DNA of 64,000 nucleotides from Magnetospirillum moscoviense (GTDB taxonomy: Bacteria; Pseudomonadota; Alphaproteobacteria; Rhodospirillales; Magnetospirillaceae): assembly GCF_001650635.1 (NCBI RefSeq), contig NZ_LWQU01000152.1, positions 1-64,000 of the forward strand. Reading direction: 5' to 3'. Positions 40,502 to 52,373 of the stretch are shown here, in pieces; the first letter of the stretch is position 1; each line of letters starts with the position of its first letter. Position numbers and translations under genes: made by a program. The notes beneath the pieces are model-generated. The model was given only the letters and a program-made list of their open reading frames with translations. It was not told the origin of the DNA and did not search any database.

Positions 40502-41887
40502 ATGGATCAGTCCAAGCGCTACTGCAATTTCGCCCTCAAGGAAGACGAGTTGATCGCCGCAGGCCGGCATGTGCTGTGCGCCTACATCATCAAGCCCAAG
40601 GCCGGTTACGAGCCGATTTCCACCGCCGCCCACTTCGCCGCCGAATCCTCGACCGGCACCAATGTCGAAGTCTGCACCACCGACGACTTCACCCGCGGCG
40701 TCGATGCCCTGGTCTATGAAGTGACCGAGCAGACCGGCGGCGAGTATCTGATGAAGATCGCCTATCCCAACGAGTTGTTCGACAGGAACGTCATCGACGG
40801 CCGCGCCATGATCGTGTCGTTCCTGACCCTGACCATCGGCAACAACCAGGGCATGAGCGACGTCGATTACGCCAAGATGCATGATTTCCACGTGCCGCGC
40901 GAAATGATGATGCTGTTCGACGGCCCGGCCATGAACATCACCGACATGTGGCGGGTGCTGGGCCGGCCGCAGGTCAATGGCGGCATGGTGGTCGGCACCA
41001 TCATCAAGCCGAAGCTGGGCCTGCGCCCCAAGCCGTTCGCCGACGCCTGCCACCAGTTCTGGCTGGGCGGCGACTTCATCAAGAACGACGAACCCCAGGG
41101 CAATCAGGTGTTCGCACCCTTGAAGGACACCATCACCCTGGTGGCCGACGCCATGGAGCGCGCCCAGCAGGAAACCGGCGAGGCCAAGATCTTCTCGGCC
41201 AACATCACCGCCGACGACCCCTTCGAGATGATCCGCCGTGGCGAACTGATCCTCGAGATCTTCGGCAAGAATGCCAGCCATGTCGCCTTCCTGGTCGATG
41301 GATATGTCGGCGGCCCGAGCGCCATCACCACCTGCCGCCGCTACTTCCCCGGCCAGTTCCTGCACTACCACCGTGCCGGTCACGGCGCCGTGACCTCGAA
41401 GCAGTCCAAGCGCGGCTACAATGTGCTGACCCACATGAAGATGGCCCGCCTGCAGGGTGCCTCGGGCATCCACACCGGCACCATGGGCTATGGCAAGATG
41501 GAAGGTGACAAGAACGAGAAGATGGTCGCCTACATGCTGGAACGCGACGAGGCCGACGGCGTCTATTACCGCCAGGATTGGCACGGCATGAAGGCCACCA
41601 CGCCCATCATCTCGGGCGGCATGAACGCGCTGCGCCTGCCCGGCTTCTTCGACAATCTGGGCCATTCCAACGTCATCCAGACCTCGGGCGGCGGCGCCTT
41701 CGGCCACAAGGACGGCGGTACGGTCGGCGCCAAGTCGCTGCGCCTGGCCCACGAGGCCTGGCTGCGCGGAGTCAATCTGGTTGACTTCGCCCTGGAACAC
41801 CCTGAACTCAAGGGAGCTTTCGAAAGCTTCCAGGCCGACGCCGACAATATCTATCCTGGCTGGCGCGAAAAGCTGAAGGTGCGCTGA
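40502..41887 (+). CDS. cbbM: ribulose bisphosphate carboxylase, form II
   Basis: Fixes CO2 onto ribulose-1,5-bisphosphate. 461 residues from the ATG at 40502, the length of the form II (R. rubrum-type) homodimeric enzyme. Lys194 in [14 protein letters not shown] is the carbamylated lysine with Asp196 and Glu197 as magnesium ligands; Lys169 in [11 protein letters not shown] is the catalytic lysine. [18 protein letters not shown] and [17 protein letters not shown] complete the site. Followed after 47 bases by phosphoribulokinase. Confidence 0.98.
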   Translation: MDQSKRYCNFALKEDELIAAGRHVLCAYIIKPKAGYEPISTAAHFAAESSTGTNVEVCTTDDFTRGVDALVYEVTEQTGGEYLMKIAYPNELFDRNVIDGRAMIVSFLTLTIGNNQGMSDVDYAKMHDFHVPREMMMLFDGPAMNITDMWRVLGRPQVNGGMVVGTIIKPKLGLRPKPFADACHQFWLGGDFIKNDEPQGNQVFAPLKDTITLVADAMERAQQETGEAKIFSANITADDPFEMIRRGELILEIFGKNASHVAFLVDGYVGGPSAITTCRRYFPGQFLHYHRAGHGAVTSKQSKRGYNVLTHMKMARLQGASGIHTGTMGYGKMEGDKNEKMVAYMLERDEADGVYYRQDWHGMKATTPIISGGMNALRLPGFFDNLGHSNVIQTSGGGAFGHKDGGTVGAKSLRLAHEAWLRGVNLVDFALEHPELKGAFESFQADADNIYPGWREKLKVR

Positions 41888-41934
41888 ACGTTTTCCAACG
41901 AAAAACGATAACGCCGACCAAAGAGAGGCAGGCC

Positions 41935-42828
41935 GTGTCCAGGAAACACCCCATCATCGCCGTCACCGGCTCGTCCGGCGCCGGCACCAGCACCGTCAAG
42001 GAAGCCTTCGAGCATATGTTCCGGCGCGAAGGCACCAAGCCGGCCATCGTCGAGGGCGACAGCTTCCATCGCTACAATCGCGTCGATATGAAGAAGGCGA
42101 TGGGCGAGGCTGAAAAGCAGGGCAACCGCCATTTCAGCCACTTCGGAGCCGACGCCAACCTGTTCGGCGACCTGGAGGAGCTGTTCCAGCGTTATGGGGA
42201 AACCGGACGCGGCCGCCGCCGCTTCTATATTCATAATGACGAGGAAGCCGCTCGCTTCGCCGACCTGGGCGTCAAGTCCGGCGAGTTCACGCCCTGGGAA
42301 GAACTGAACGACGGGACCGACCTGTTGTTCTACGAGGGCCTGCACGGCTGCGTCGTCACCAAGGACTGCAATGTCGCCCAGCATGTCGATCTGAAGATCG
42401 GCGTGGTCCCCGTGCTGAACCTTGAATGGATCCAGAAGATCCATCGCGACACCAAGATGCGCGGCTATTCGGAAGAAGCGGTGATGGATACCATCCTGCG
42501 CCGCATGCACGATTACGTGCATTACATCGTGCCGCAATTCAAGCTGACCGACATCAACTTCCAGCGGGTGCCGATCGTCGATACCTCGGACCCGATCATC
42601 GCCCGCGACATCCCCACCGCCGATGAAAGCCTGGTGGTGATCCGCTTCAGAAAGCCCGACCGCTTCCGCGTCGACTTCCCGTTCCTTCTGCAGATGATCA
42701 AGGATTCGTGGATGAGCCGGCGCAACACCATCGTCGTGCCGGGCGGCAAGATGGGCCTGGCGATGGAACTGATTCTGACCCCGATCCTTCGTCGGATCAT
42801 GGAAGACCGCAAGTCTCTCATGGGATGA
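41935..42828 (+). CDS. cbbP: phosphoribulokinase, class I
   Basis: Makes ribulose-1,5-bisphosphate for RuBisCO. 297 residues with a GTG start preceded by GAGAGG. The P-loop is GSSGAGTSTVKEAF (~11-24); SFHRYNRVDMKKAM and HFGADANLFGDLEEL are typical of the octameric proteobacterial enzyme. Co-transcribed with cbbM and closed by a strong terminator, so the window holds a two-gene Calvin-cycle unit and the other cycle genes must lie elsewhere. Confidence 0.96.
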   Translation: MSRKHPIIAVTGSSGAGTSTVKEAFEHMFRREGTKPAIVEGDSFHRYNRVDMKKAMGEAEKQGNRHFSHFGADANLFGDLEELFQRYGETGRGRRRFYIHNDEEAARFADLGVKSGEFTPWEELNDGTDLLFYEGLHGCVVTKDCNVAQHVDLKIGVVPVLNLEWIQKIHRDTKMRGYSEEAVMDTILRRMHDYVHYIVPQFKLTDINFQRVPIVDTSDPIIARDIPTADESLVVIRFRKPDRFRVDFPFLLQMIKDSWMSRRNTIVVPGGKMGLAMELILTPILRRIMEDRKSLMG

Positions 42829-42844
42829 CGGGGGAGTCACACTA

Positions 42845-42882
42845 GGCCGGCATCCGTTCCGCGGATGCCGGCCTTTTCTTTG
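42845..42882 (+). terminator. rho-independent terminator of cbbM-cbbP
   Basis: Perfect 12-bp stem GGCCGGCATCCG / CGGATGCCGGCC with a five-base loop, followed by TTTTCTTT. Confidence 0.93.
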
Positions 42883-43001
42883 GTTGATTGCCTACTTCCT
42901 TTGCAGCAACGCACAGCCCCTTCGATTGTGCTACGATCCCCGTAGGTGTCCGAGGCGCCCCGTCAAGAAGGCCGCAGCCGGCTCACCGACCGGAGAGGCT
43001 G

Positions 43002-43076
43002 ATGTCCATTTACACGAAACCGACGGGACCGGACCGAACGCGCTTGGCCGCCGCCGGGGAGACGAATATTCGCTGA
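43002..43076 (+). CDS. possible 24-residue leader peptide
   Basis: Short frame MSIYTKPTGPDRTRLAAAGE... ending NIR, with a strong GGAGAGG four bases before its ATG. It lies 49 bases ahead of the chemoreceptor start. A hairpin GGGCG/CGCCC (around 43107-43121) follows before that start. It may be a small protein or a regulatory upstream frame; the evidence is the ribosome site only. The rest of 42883-43125 shows nothing recognisable. Confidence 0.35.
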   Translation: MSIYTKPTGPDRTRLAAAGETNIR

Positions 43077-43125
43077 ACAGCCTTAGCCGGTCTGCCACCA
43101 AACGGGCGCGCTTCGCCCTTAAGGG

Positions 43126-44829
43126 ATGGGAGACATGCCAATGATGGGCTTCCTGCGTATCCAATCGATCATGGTCCGCCTGTTCGGCCTGGTCGCCCTG
43201 GCCGCTGTCGGTCTGGTCGCCCTGGCCACCTTCGCCGCCTTCCAGATTCGCGACCAGATGATGGAGGCGGCGATATCCAAGACCCGCATCCTGTCCGAGG
43301 CCACCCGCGATATCGCCAAGGCCTTCGATGCCCGCGCCAAGGCCGGCGAGTACGACCAGGCCACCGCCCAGAAACTGGCCAAGGACGCCATCCGCGCGTT
43401 GCGCTATGCCGGCGACGAATATTTCTTCGTCTACGATTATGACGGCATCAACCTGGTGCACGGCTCGAAGCCCGACCGCGAGGGCAAGAACTTCATCGAT
43501 TCGAAGGACACCAACGGCTACGTCTATATTCCCGACATGATCAAGCTGGCCAAAGCCGGCGGCGGCCACCTGTTTTATTGGTTCCCCAAGGCCGGCAGCA
43601 CCGAGCCGTCCCGCAAGGTTTCGTCGGTGGCGGGGTTCGCGCCCTGGAACTGGCTGGTCGGCACCGGGCTTTATCTCGACGATGTCGATGCCGCGTTCAT
43701 GTCGGCCCTGAAGAAGTTCAGTCTGATCGGGCTTTCCATCCTGGTGGCGGTGTCGGGCATCGCGTATCTGCTATCGCGCTCGGTGGCGTCGCCGCTGGGG
43801 CTTCTGGCCGACGCCACCGAACGCATCCGCACCGGCGATTTCGCCGCCGAGGTCCCGGTCACCGCCCGCGCCGACGAGATCGGCACCCTGGCCCGGGCCA
43901 TCCTGGCCTTGCGCGACGAGGCGGCCGAAGCGGAAAGGATGCGCCACCAGCAAGAGCAGGCCAAGCTTGAGGCCGAGCAGGATCGCCACCGCGCCATGCT
44001 GGCAATGGCCGACAATTTCGAAAACAGCGTCCAAGGCATGGTCGACCGGATGATCGGCGCCATCAACGGTAACGACAACGCCGCGCAGGAAATGAACGGC
44101 GCCGCCCTGGAAGCGCGCACCGACGCAACCCAGGTCGCCACCGCCGCCGAGCAGGTCAACGCCAACATCCAGACCGTGGCCACCGCCACCGAGGAATTGT
44201 CGGCCTCGATCCACGAGATCAGCGGGCAGGTCCAGAACTCGACCAGGATATCCCACCAGGCGGTGGATCTGGCCGCCGCCACCACCGGAACCATCAACGG
44301 CCTGAACCTTGCCGCCCAGCGAATCGGCGAGGTGGTCAAGCTGATCAATGCCATCGCCAGCCAGACCAATCTTCTGGCCTTGAACGCCACGATCGAAGCA
44401 GCACGGGCCGGCGAAGCGGGCCGCGGCTTCGCGGTGGTGGCGGGCGAGGTGAAGAATCTGGCCAACCAGACCTCGCAGGCCACCGGCGACATCGGCGCCC
44501 AGATCGACGGCGTCCAGGCCGCCACCCGCGAGGCGGTGGAAGCGGTGAAGGAGATCACCCGGGTCATCGGCTCGATGAACGAGGTGACCGCCACCATCGC
44601 CGCGGCGGTCGAGGAACAATCGGCGGCGACCAAGGAAATCAGCCGCAACATCAACGAGGCGGCCGGCGGCGCCCACCAGGTGGCGGAATATGTCGAGAAG
44701 CTGGTCGAGGTCACCACCGGTGTCGGCGATTCGGCCAGCGTGGTGTCGCGCTCGAGTTCCGAACTCAGCGCCCAGTCGCAGACCCTGCGAACGGAAATCG
44801 AAGGCTTCCTGTCCCGTGTGCGGGCGTGA
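43126..44829 (+). CDS. methyl-accepting chemotaxis protein
   Basis: 567-residue chemoreceptor. A first membrane helix (~15-38) is followed by a periplasmic single-Cache domain ([48 protein letters not shown]), a second helix (~198-216, [20 protein letters not shown]), HAMP ([18 protein letters not shown]) and a long signalling domain whose hairpin tip reads [20 protein letters not shown], the CheA-contacting region. The ligand is unknown; such Cache domains often bind small organic acids. The stop is followed after 17 bases by the stem-loop array. Confidence 0.93.
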   Translation: MGDMPMMGFLRIQSIMVRLFGLVALAAVGLVALATFAAFQIRDQMMEAAISKTRILSEATRDIAKAFDARAKAGEYDQATAQKLAKDAIRALRYAGDEYFFVYDYDGINLVHGSKPDREGKNFIDSKDTNGYVYIPDMIKLAKAGGGHLFYWFPKAGSTEPSRKVSSVAGFAPWNWLVGTGLYLDDVDAAFMSALKKFSLIGLSILVAVSGIAYLLSRSVASPLGLLADATERIRTGDFAAEVPVTARADEIGTLARAILALRDEAAEAERMRHQQEQAKLEAEQDRHRAMLAMADNFENSVQGMVDRMIGAINGNDNAAQEMNGAALEARTDATQVATAAEQVNANIQTVATATEELSASIHEISGQVQNSTRISHQAVDLAAATTGTINGLNLAAQRIGEVVKLINAIASQTNLLALNATIEAARAGEAGRGFAVVAGEVKNLANQTSQATGDIGAQIDGVQAATREAVEAVKEITRVIGSMNEVTATIAAAVEEQSAATKEISRNINEAAGGAHQVAEYVEKLVEVTTGVGDSASVVSRSSSELSAQSQTLRTEIEGFLSRVRA

Positions 44830-44846
44830 TCGGGCCTAAAATGTAA

Positions 44847-45113
44847 AAGGGGGACGCCGTTGGGGCGGCGTCCCCCTTCATATTCCGCCCCGGGATCTGG
44901 GGTTCGGGGATTGATCCCGCGGCGGAAAGGTACGAGGGAGAGCGTTTTGGGGACCACTCTCCCTCTGGACTGACCAGCGATGCTGGGGTTCGGGGACGTA
45001 CCGCCGATCAGTCCATTCCTATTCGGTTGAACGAGAGGGACCCCGTTGGGGGACGAGATCCCTCTCTATCGACCCTTGCGCGGCACTGGGGTTCGGGGAC
45101 GGCCGCGCCAGGG
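44847..45113. repeat. array of six alternating stem-loops with conserved G-rich loops
   Basis: Six hairpins in a row between convergent genes. A-type: 44847-44878 (13-bp perfect stem, loop TTGGGG), 44934-44965 (9 bp, loop includes GTTTTGGGGA), 45033-45066 (8 bp, loop includes CCGTTGGGGGA). B-type: 44883-44927 (14 of 15 bp), 44967-45014 (imperfect, ~12 bp), 45073-45113 (7+4 bp); all three B loops carry the identical 14 bases CTGGGGTTCGGGGA at 44897, 44983 and 45086. Stem sequences differ from copy to copy but still pair. The first hairpin could end the chemoreceptor transcript, though there is no T-run. Strand and function are unknown; a structured RNA is the likeliest explanation. Confidence 0.85.
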
Positions 45114-45132
45114 GCGATTCGAAGTCGAAAAC

Positions 45133-46941
45133 TCACGCGGCCTGCGCGTCCCGTCCCTCCTGCTTGCACCGAACGGTCATCGGCAAGGTGAACAAGAACG
45201 TGCTGCCTTCACCCGGGACCGATTCGACCCAGATGTGCCCGCCCAGGTGCTCGACGATCCGCCGCGCCGTAGCCAGGCCGATTCCGGTACCGTCTTGACC
45301 GTCAAGGCCGCGCAGGCGATGGAAAATCTCGAACAGACGGATGCGGGCCGATTCCTCGATGCCGATGCCGTTGTCGCGCACCGCGAAGGTGGCGACCCGG
45401 CCGTCATCCTTGGCCGAGACCTCGATCATCGCCGGCCGACCGGGACAGCTGTAGCGCACCGCGTTGTCCAGCAATTGCGTGAAGATTTCCGTCAGGCTGC
45501 GGTCGTCGGCGGCCACGTCGGGCAGGCGGCCGACCTTGACCATGGCGGACTTCTCCCGCAGCGGCTCGGCCAAGCGCTCGGTCGCGGCGGTGACGGCGCC
45601 TCCGGCCGACGTCAGGGCATCGACCTCGGGCAGATGGTCCACCGCGACATAGGCTTCCAGGTCGCTGACCAGCTTGCGCATGCGTTGGGCGCCGGCGACC
45701 ACTTGGGCGACATAGTCACGCCCTTCGGCGTCGAGCGCGTTCTCGGCATGCTTGGCCAACAGCTGGGTATAGGCGACCACCCGACGCAGCGGCTCTTGCA
45801 GGTCGTGGGCGGCGACCTCGGCGATGCGTTCCAGGTCGGCGACATAACGCTTCAGGCGCTCGCGACTGGCGACCAGTTCGGCCTTCTTGCTGGCCAGGGC
45901 GCGGGTGGTCAGTTCCTGGCGGTGCACCAGCCGGTAAAGCAGCGCCAAGGCCGCCCCCATGGCGACGGTCAGCAACATTCCCGAAACGATGTCGTCGAAC
46001 AAGGTGTCGGCATGGGATGCCAAGACGTCGTCGATCGAGCGCCCCACCACCACCGCCATCGGCTGCTCGGTCAGCGTCCGGTAGCCGAGCAGACGCACCG
46101 TCTCGCCCAGGAAGCCCGGAGCCCGGATCGATCCGACCCGGCTGTCGAATATCTGCTCGATCAAGGCCTGGTCGGCGACGCGACCGCCGATCTGCGGCTT
46201 GCCGGACGAGATGGCCGCCCGGATCACCCCGTCACGCCCGACCAGCGCCACCGCGCCGTTCGGCCCGACATCGATCGAGCGATAGATTTCGGTCAGATAG
46301 GACGGGTCCAGCGACACCACCAGCACCCCGGCCAGGCCGCCATCGGGGCGGTCGAGACGCCGGGTCAGCTGGATCGACCACTTGCCCGAGGTCCGCCCCT
46401 GGACCGGCTTGCTGATGAACAGCGTCGAATTGGGCACCAGATGGACCTGGAAATGTTCGCGATCGGCCAGGTTGACCGGGGCAAATCCCGGTGTGGTCGA
46501 ATCCTTGAGCATGCCACGGGCGTCGAGCAGCGATATCTGCAAGGCGATTCCACGGGCGGCGGCCACGTAGCCGACGGCGGCATTCAGGCTGAATTTGTCG
46601 GGATCACGCTGGTACTCGGCCTTCAGCACCAAGAGCGTCTGGTCCAGGCCGGCAATGGTCCGCTGCAGATGGGCGTCCAGCACCTGCGCCAGGTTGGACA
46701 CGCCGGTCGCGGCATCGACCAGAACCCTGGTCCGCTCGCGCCCGATATGCCAGGCGATGCAGCCCCACAGAACCGCGATCACCGCCAAGCCGAAGACGAT
46801 GACCGAACGGCCGGCGTCGAAACTGAACGCGCGGCTCAGGTTAGGCAGCGATGACGGGGGCTGTGGCGCGATCACGACAAGAGCCAGTAAGTGGAGGCCG
46901 CCGCCCTGTGTCCGGCCCTGTCGGCACGACACTGCGCCCAT
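45133..46941 (-). CDS. membrane sensor histidine kinase (Cache-HisKA-HATPase)
   Basis: 602 residues; the ATG at 46941 has only a weak TTTGGG upstream and a start near 46875 is possible. Membrane helix ~46-65, periplasmic double-Cache-type domain (ADREHFQVHLVPNSTLFISK, GPNGAVALVGRDGVIRAA), second helix ~320-340 and then a phosphorylation site AAHDLQEPLRRVVAYTQLL and an ATPase with QLLDNAVRYSCPG, VRDNGIGI and GTGIGLATARRIVEH. Divergent from the OmpR-type regulator at 47139, which is its most likely partner by position. Confidence 0.9.
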   Translation of the reverse strand: MGAVSCRQGRTQGGGLHLLALVVIAPQPPSSLPNLSRAFSFDAGRSVIVFGLAVIAVLWGCIAWHIGRERTRVLVDAATGVSNLAQVLDAHLQRTIAGLDQTLLVLKAEYQRDPDKFSLNAAVGYVAAARGIALQISLLDARGMLKDSTTPGFAPVNLADREHFQVHLVPNSTLFISKPVQGRTSGKWSIQLTRRLDRPDGGLAGVLVVSLDPSYLTEIYRSIDVGPNGAVALVGRDGVIRAAISSGKPQIGGRVADQALIEQIFDSRVGSIRAPGFLGETVRLLGYRTLTEQPMAVVVGRSIDDVLASHADTLFDDIVSGMLLTVAMGAALALLYRLVHRQELTTRALASKKAELVASRERLKRYVADLERIAEVAAHDLQEPLRRVVAYTQLLAKHAENALDAEGRDYVAQVVAGAQRMRKLVSDLEAYVAVDHLPEVDALTSAGGAVTAATERLAEPLREKSAMVKVGRLPDVAADDRSLTEIFTQLLDNAVRYSCPGRPAMIEVSAKDDGRVATFAVRDNGIGIEESARIRLFEIFHRLRGLDGQDGTGIGLATARRIVEHLGGHIWVESVPGEGSTFLFTLPMTVRCKQEGRDAQAA

Positions 46942-47138
46942 CCCAAAGCGGCGGCGGCCAACTCGGAATTATCGATCGACTGAGACACAACCGGTGAGAG
47001 GACCGAAGCCAACACTTGCAAACTCTCCTGTATTGGGATTGTTTATACTTCTTGGTGATCAATGGAGTTACGGCTCTAGGTGAAACTTCCACAAACCCAC
47101 ATTGAATGAATTGTAAACAGCCGACGGGAGTCCCCTTA

Positions 47139-47838
47139 GTGCCCGGTCCCAATAAAGCCCACATCCTGATCGTCGAGGACGAACCGGTCACCCGGACCAA
47201 GCTGGCCGCCCAGTTGGTCGCCGAGGGTTTCCAGGTCTCGGAAGCGGCCGATGCCCGCGACATGCGCGCGATCGTGTCACGCACGGTTCCCGACGTGGTG
47301 TTGCTGGATATCAATCTGCCCGACGAAAGCGGCTTGATCCTGGCCCGCGACCTGCGGTCGAAATCGTCGGTGGGGATCATCCTGGTCACCGCGCGCCAGG
47401 ACGAGACCGACCGCATCGTCGGCCTGGAACTGGGCGCCGACGACTACATCACCAAGCCGTTCAATCCGCGGGAATTGGCGGTCAGGGTGCGCAACCTGAT
47501 CCGGCGGGTCGCGCCCAGCATGGCTGCCGAGCGCCAGGCCACCGGCATCTTCACCTTCGCCGGCTGGAAGCTGGATTGTGACGCCCGGCAATTGCTGTCG
47601 CCCACCAACGAATCGGTGCGGCTGACCCGGGGCGAGTTCGACGTGCTGACCGCGCTGGCCCGCAATGCCGGCCGGGCGCTCAGCCGCGACCAATTGCTCG
47701 ACCTGACCCAGCATGACGGCGAAGCGGTGATCGACCGCACCATCGACGTGCTGGTCGGACGGTTACGGCGCAAGATCGAGGCCGACCCCAAGCGGCCGGC
47801 GATCATCGTCACCGTTCACGGCATCGGCTATCGCCTGA

Positions 47839-47849
<11 letters not shown>
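47139..47849 (+). CDS. OmpR-family response regulator
   Basis: About 236 residues from a GTG at 47139 with GGGAG nine bases upstream; an ATG at 47106 lacks this. Receiver domain with HILIVEDEPVTRTKL, phospho-acceptor Asp in VVLLDINLPDESG and Lys in YITKPFNPREL. The C-terminal winged helix is of the OmpR/PhoB type (SVRLTRGEFDVLTALARN, IDRTIDVLVGRLRRKIE, ITVHGIGYRL). It resembles the TorR/ArcA branch. Divergent from a Cache kinase and convergent, with an 11-base overlap, with a hybrid kinase. Confidence 0.93.
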
Positions 47850-49745
<1,896 letters not shown>

Positions 49746-49749
<4 letters not shown>

Positions 49750-50192
49750 GACCCCACCGGCAACTGCGCGACAGTGAACCAGAAGGTTTCGATGGCGTGG
49801 ATGGCGCGCGAGAATTCGTCGGCATCCATCGGCTTGGTAACGAAGGTGTTGGCCCCCAGGGCATAGGCCTTCAGCACGTCGCGCTCGGCCTCCGAGGTCG
49901 ACAGCACCACCACCGGGATGGCGTGCAACTCGGAATCGGCCTTGATCTCTTCCAGGATCTCGTGGCCCGAGCGCCCGGGCAAATTCAGGTCCAGCAAGAT
50001 CAGGTCGGGCCGGCGGGCATCTTCGAAGGCCGGGCCGATGCGGCGCAGGAACGCCATCGCCTCTACCGAATCCTTGACGTGGTGAAGCTGGACGGTGAAC
50101 GGCCCCCGCCGAAGGGCGATACGAACCAGGCCGGCGTCGCCCAGATCGTCCTCGATCAACAAGATGTCGTAAAGTGTCTTCGGTGTCCGCAT
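49746..50192 (-). CDS. single-domain response regulator, Rcp1-like
   Basis: 148 residues, one receiver domain: DILLIEDDLGDAGLVRIAL, phospho-acceptor in LILLDLNLPGRSGHE, VVVLSTSEAERDV and Lys in FVTKPMDADEF, with the C-terminal ETFWFTVAQLP seen in Rcp1/CphB-type regulators that pair with phytochrome-class kinases. It is 39 bases after the kinase gene at 50232 and four bases overlapping with the hybrid kinase, so the three form one relay: kinase, shuttle regulator, receiver-led hybrid kinase. Confidence 0.92.
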
Positions 50193-50231
50193 GCCGTCAG
50201 GGGATCATGGACCGGCCGGTCAGGGCAAGAG

Positions 50232-52274
50232 CTAATCCTTATCCGTGTCCTGCCGGCGCAGCTTGGGCCAGGTGAAGCGGAATTCGGCGCCTTGGCCTTC
50301 GATCTGGGCCGCCCAGATGCGGCCGCCTTGGCGCTCGACGATCTTGCGGCAGATAGCCAGACCGATGCCGGTGCCCTCGTATTCGTGGCGGGCATGCAGA
50401 CGCTGGAAGATGCCGAAGATGCGTTCGGCATGTTCCTCGGGGATGCCGATGCCGTTGTCGCGAATGAAGAATTCCCATTCGCCGGGGCGCTCGGCGCAGC
50501 CGATCGTCACCATCGGCCGGCGATCGGCGGCCCGGTACTTGACGGCGTTGCCCACCAGATTCTGGAACAAGCGGGTCATCTCGCCGGCCTCGCCGCTGAC
50601 CACCGGCAAGCGGTCGGGAACCAAGATGTGGGCGTTGGCCTCGTCGATTTGCGATTGAAGGTCAAGAAGGGCCAGATCGACGGCGCGGCCGGTATCAACC
50701 GGGCCATCCTTGCCGATCCGGCCGACGCGGGAATAGGCCAACAGATCGGTGATCAACGAATCCATGCGCTTGACGCCGTCACGGATGAAATCCATGAACT
50801 CGCGGGTCTCGCCGTCCAGGCGGTCTTCCAGGCTTTCCTCGATCAGGCTGATATAGCTGCGCACCGTGCGCAGCGGCTGGCGCAAATCGTGGCTGGCGAC
50901 ATAGGCGAACTGCTCCAGTTCCTCGTTCGAGCGCTTCAACTCGCCGACCAGGCCGTCCAGGCGGCCCTCCAGCCGCTTGCGTTCCGAGATGTCCTGGATG
51001 GTGACATCGATGCGCAGCGGCACCCCGTCGGGGCCGCGGGCCAGTTCCGCGCGCAACTGGGCAATCCGCTCGACACCGTCGGGCCGGATCAGGCGGAAGT
51101 CCTCGACCACCCGGCCCGTCTCGTCGCCCAAGGCCGCCACCAAACGGTCGCGATCGTCGGGATGAACACGGGAGAAGAAGGCCGACCGGCACGCTTCCTT
51201 CTCGGCCGGATCAAGCCCCAGGACGGCGTAGAACTGATCCGACCACACCTGCTGCTCGCCCTCGGGGGACCAGGTGGCGCTGCCGATCTGGGCGACGCGC
51301 TCAGTGTTGGACAACAGCGCGCGGCCGCGCGCTTCCATGTCGCGGTAGGCGCGGTCCAGCCGTTCGACCGTTCCTGCGAAGGCCTTGCCCAAGCGGGCGA
51401 TTTCGTCGTCGCCGCCGGTCTCGAATACCGAACGGTCGGTGCTGACGCTGCCGAAACCGGCGGCGGCATCGACCAGGCGGCTGAGCCGGCGGGTCAGCCG
51501 GCGGCCGACCACCATCGCCAGGACGATCACCACCAGCGGCGTCACCCCCGCCATGGCCAGGAAGAACGCCGTCAGGCGATCTTGCGGATCGCTCAGCAAG
51601 GCCGGTTCGGGCGCCAGTTCCAGCACCAGGCCGACATCGGCGAACAGGCCGGGCAGGGCTAGGCGGTCAGACACCACCATCGACCGGTCCTCGACCGCGC
51701 CGTGTTCGGCGGTGCGGTAAAGGCCCGCCCGATCCGTCACCGTGATCCGGACCTTGTCGTCACGCTGCCCCAGATGGTCGACCAAGCCTTGCAGCGGCAG
51801 CCGCAGCAGGACGCCCCAGCCGCCCCCCTCACCCGGCATCACGGCGTCCAGAACCGGCCCATCGGCATCGTCGCCCAGGCGGATGGCGGGAAGGTTGCGG
51901 GCAATGGCGTCGGCGACCCAGGGTGCCGACACCGTCGCCCCGTGATGACGGGACCCACGGTGCACCGCTCCGGAGCCATCGACCACCGCCAGCCTGGCCG
52001 GGATTCCGGCGATCTCGACGGTATTGGCCGCCAGTTCGGCACCGCCTTGCGATCGCGCCTGAAGGATCAGCAGGTCCGACGCCGACATGGCCACCAGCGC
52101 CGCGCGCTCCTTGGCCAGGTTCAACTGGCCGCGCAACAGCACCGACACCTGCGACCGCAGCAATTCGGTGGTGACCAGCCAGGCGCCGAAACCGACCAGC
52201 ACCACGAAAAGCAGCGCCATTCCCGACACGGCCAGGGCAATACGGGTGGCGAGACGATCGCTATAACCGGCCAT
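50232..52274 (-). CDS. membrane sensor histidine kinase (sensor-HAMP-PAS-HisKA-HATPase)
   Basis: 680 residues. Membrane helix ~12-35 (ALAVSGMALLFVVLVGFGAW), periplasmic region to ~235, second helix (~240-260, FFLAMAGVTPLVVIVLAMVV), HAMP (RRLTRRLSRLVDAA), PAS (~310-430), HisKA with FAYVASHDLRQPLRTVRSYI and HATPase with NLVGNAVKYRAAD, RDNGIGIPEEH and GTGIGLAICRKIVE. The catalytic half is closely similar to that of the kinase at 9807. Upstream gene of a three-gene operon with a small regulator and a hybrid kinase. Confidence 0.9.
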   Translation of the reverse strand: MAGYSDRLATRIALAVSGMALLFVVLVGFGAWLVTTELLRSQVSVLLRGQLNLAKERAALVAMSASDLLILQARSQGGAELAANTVEIAGIPARLAVVDGSGAVHRGSRHHGATVSAPWVADAIARNLPAIRLGDDADGPVLDAVMPGEGGGWGVLLRLPLQGLVDHLGQRDDKVRITVTDRAGLYRTAEHGAVEDRSMVVSDRLALPGLFADVGLVLELAPEPALLSDPQDRLTAFFLAMAGVTPLVVIVLAMVVGRRLTRRLSRLVDAAAGFGSVSTDRSVFETGGDDEIARLGKAFAGTVERLDRAYRDMEARGRALLSNTERVAQIGSATWSPEGEQQVWSDQFYAVLGLDPAEKEACRSAFFSRVHPDDRDRLVAALGDETGRVVEDFRLIRPDGVERIAQLRAELARGPDGVPLRIDVTIQDISERKRLEGRLDGLVGELKRSNEELEQFAYVASHDLRQPLRTVRSYISLIEESLEDRLDGETREFMDFIRDGVKRMDSLITDLLAYSRVGRIGKDGPVDTGRAVDLALLDLQSQIDEANAHILVPDRLPVVSGEAGEMTRLFQNLVGNAVKYRAADRRPMVTIGCAERPGEWEFFIRDNGIGIPEEHAERIFGIFQRLHARHEYEGTGIGLAICRKIVERQGGRIWAAQIEGQGAEFRFTWPKLRRQDTDKD

Positions 52275-52373
52275 GAACGATGCCTTGCTGGCGGCAGGAA
52301 GGAAGAACGGATCGGCGAACCATAGTGCGGCGCCCCATCACCGGCAAGCCCGGACATCTGTTACACTGCCCCG

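Noticed and set aside
42929-43125. Cyclic-di-GMP or other riboswitch before the chemoreceptor
   Set aside because: The conserved core of GEMM-type or other common riboswitches could not be found; only a small frame and a short hairpin are visible.
44897-45099. GGTTCGGGGA loops as T-loops of tRNA genes
   Set aside because: No acceptor stem, D arm or anticodon arm can be drawn around any of the three copies.
44847-45113. CRISPR array or integron attC sites
   Set aside because: Stems differ between copies, the spacing is irregular (86 and 103 bases) and there is no cas, integrase or cassette gene nearby.
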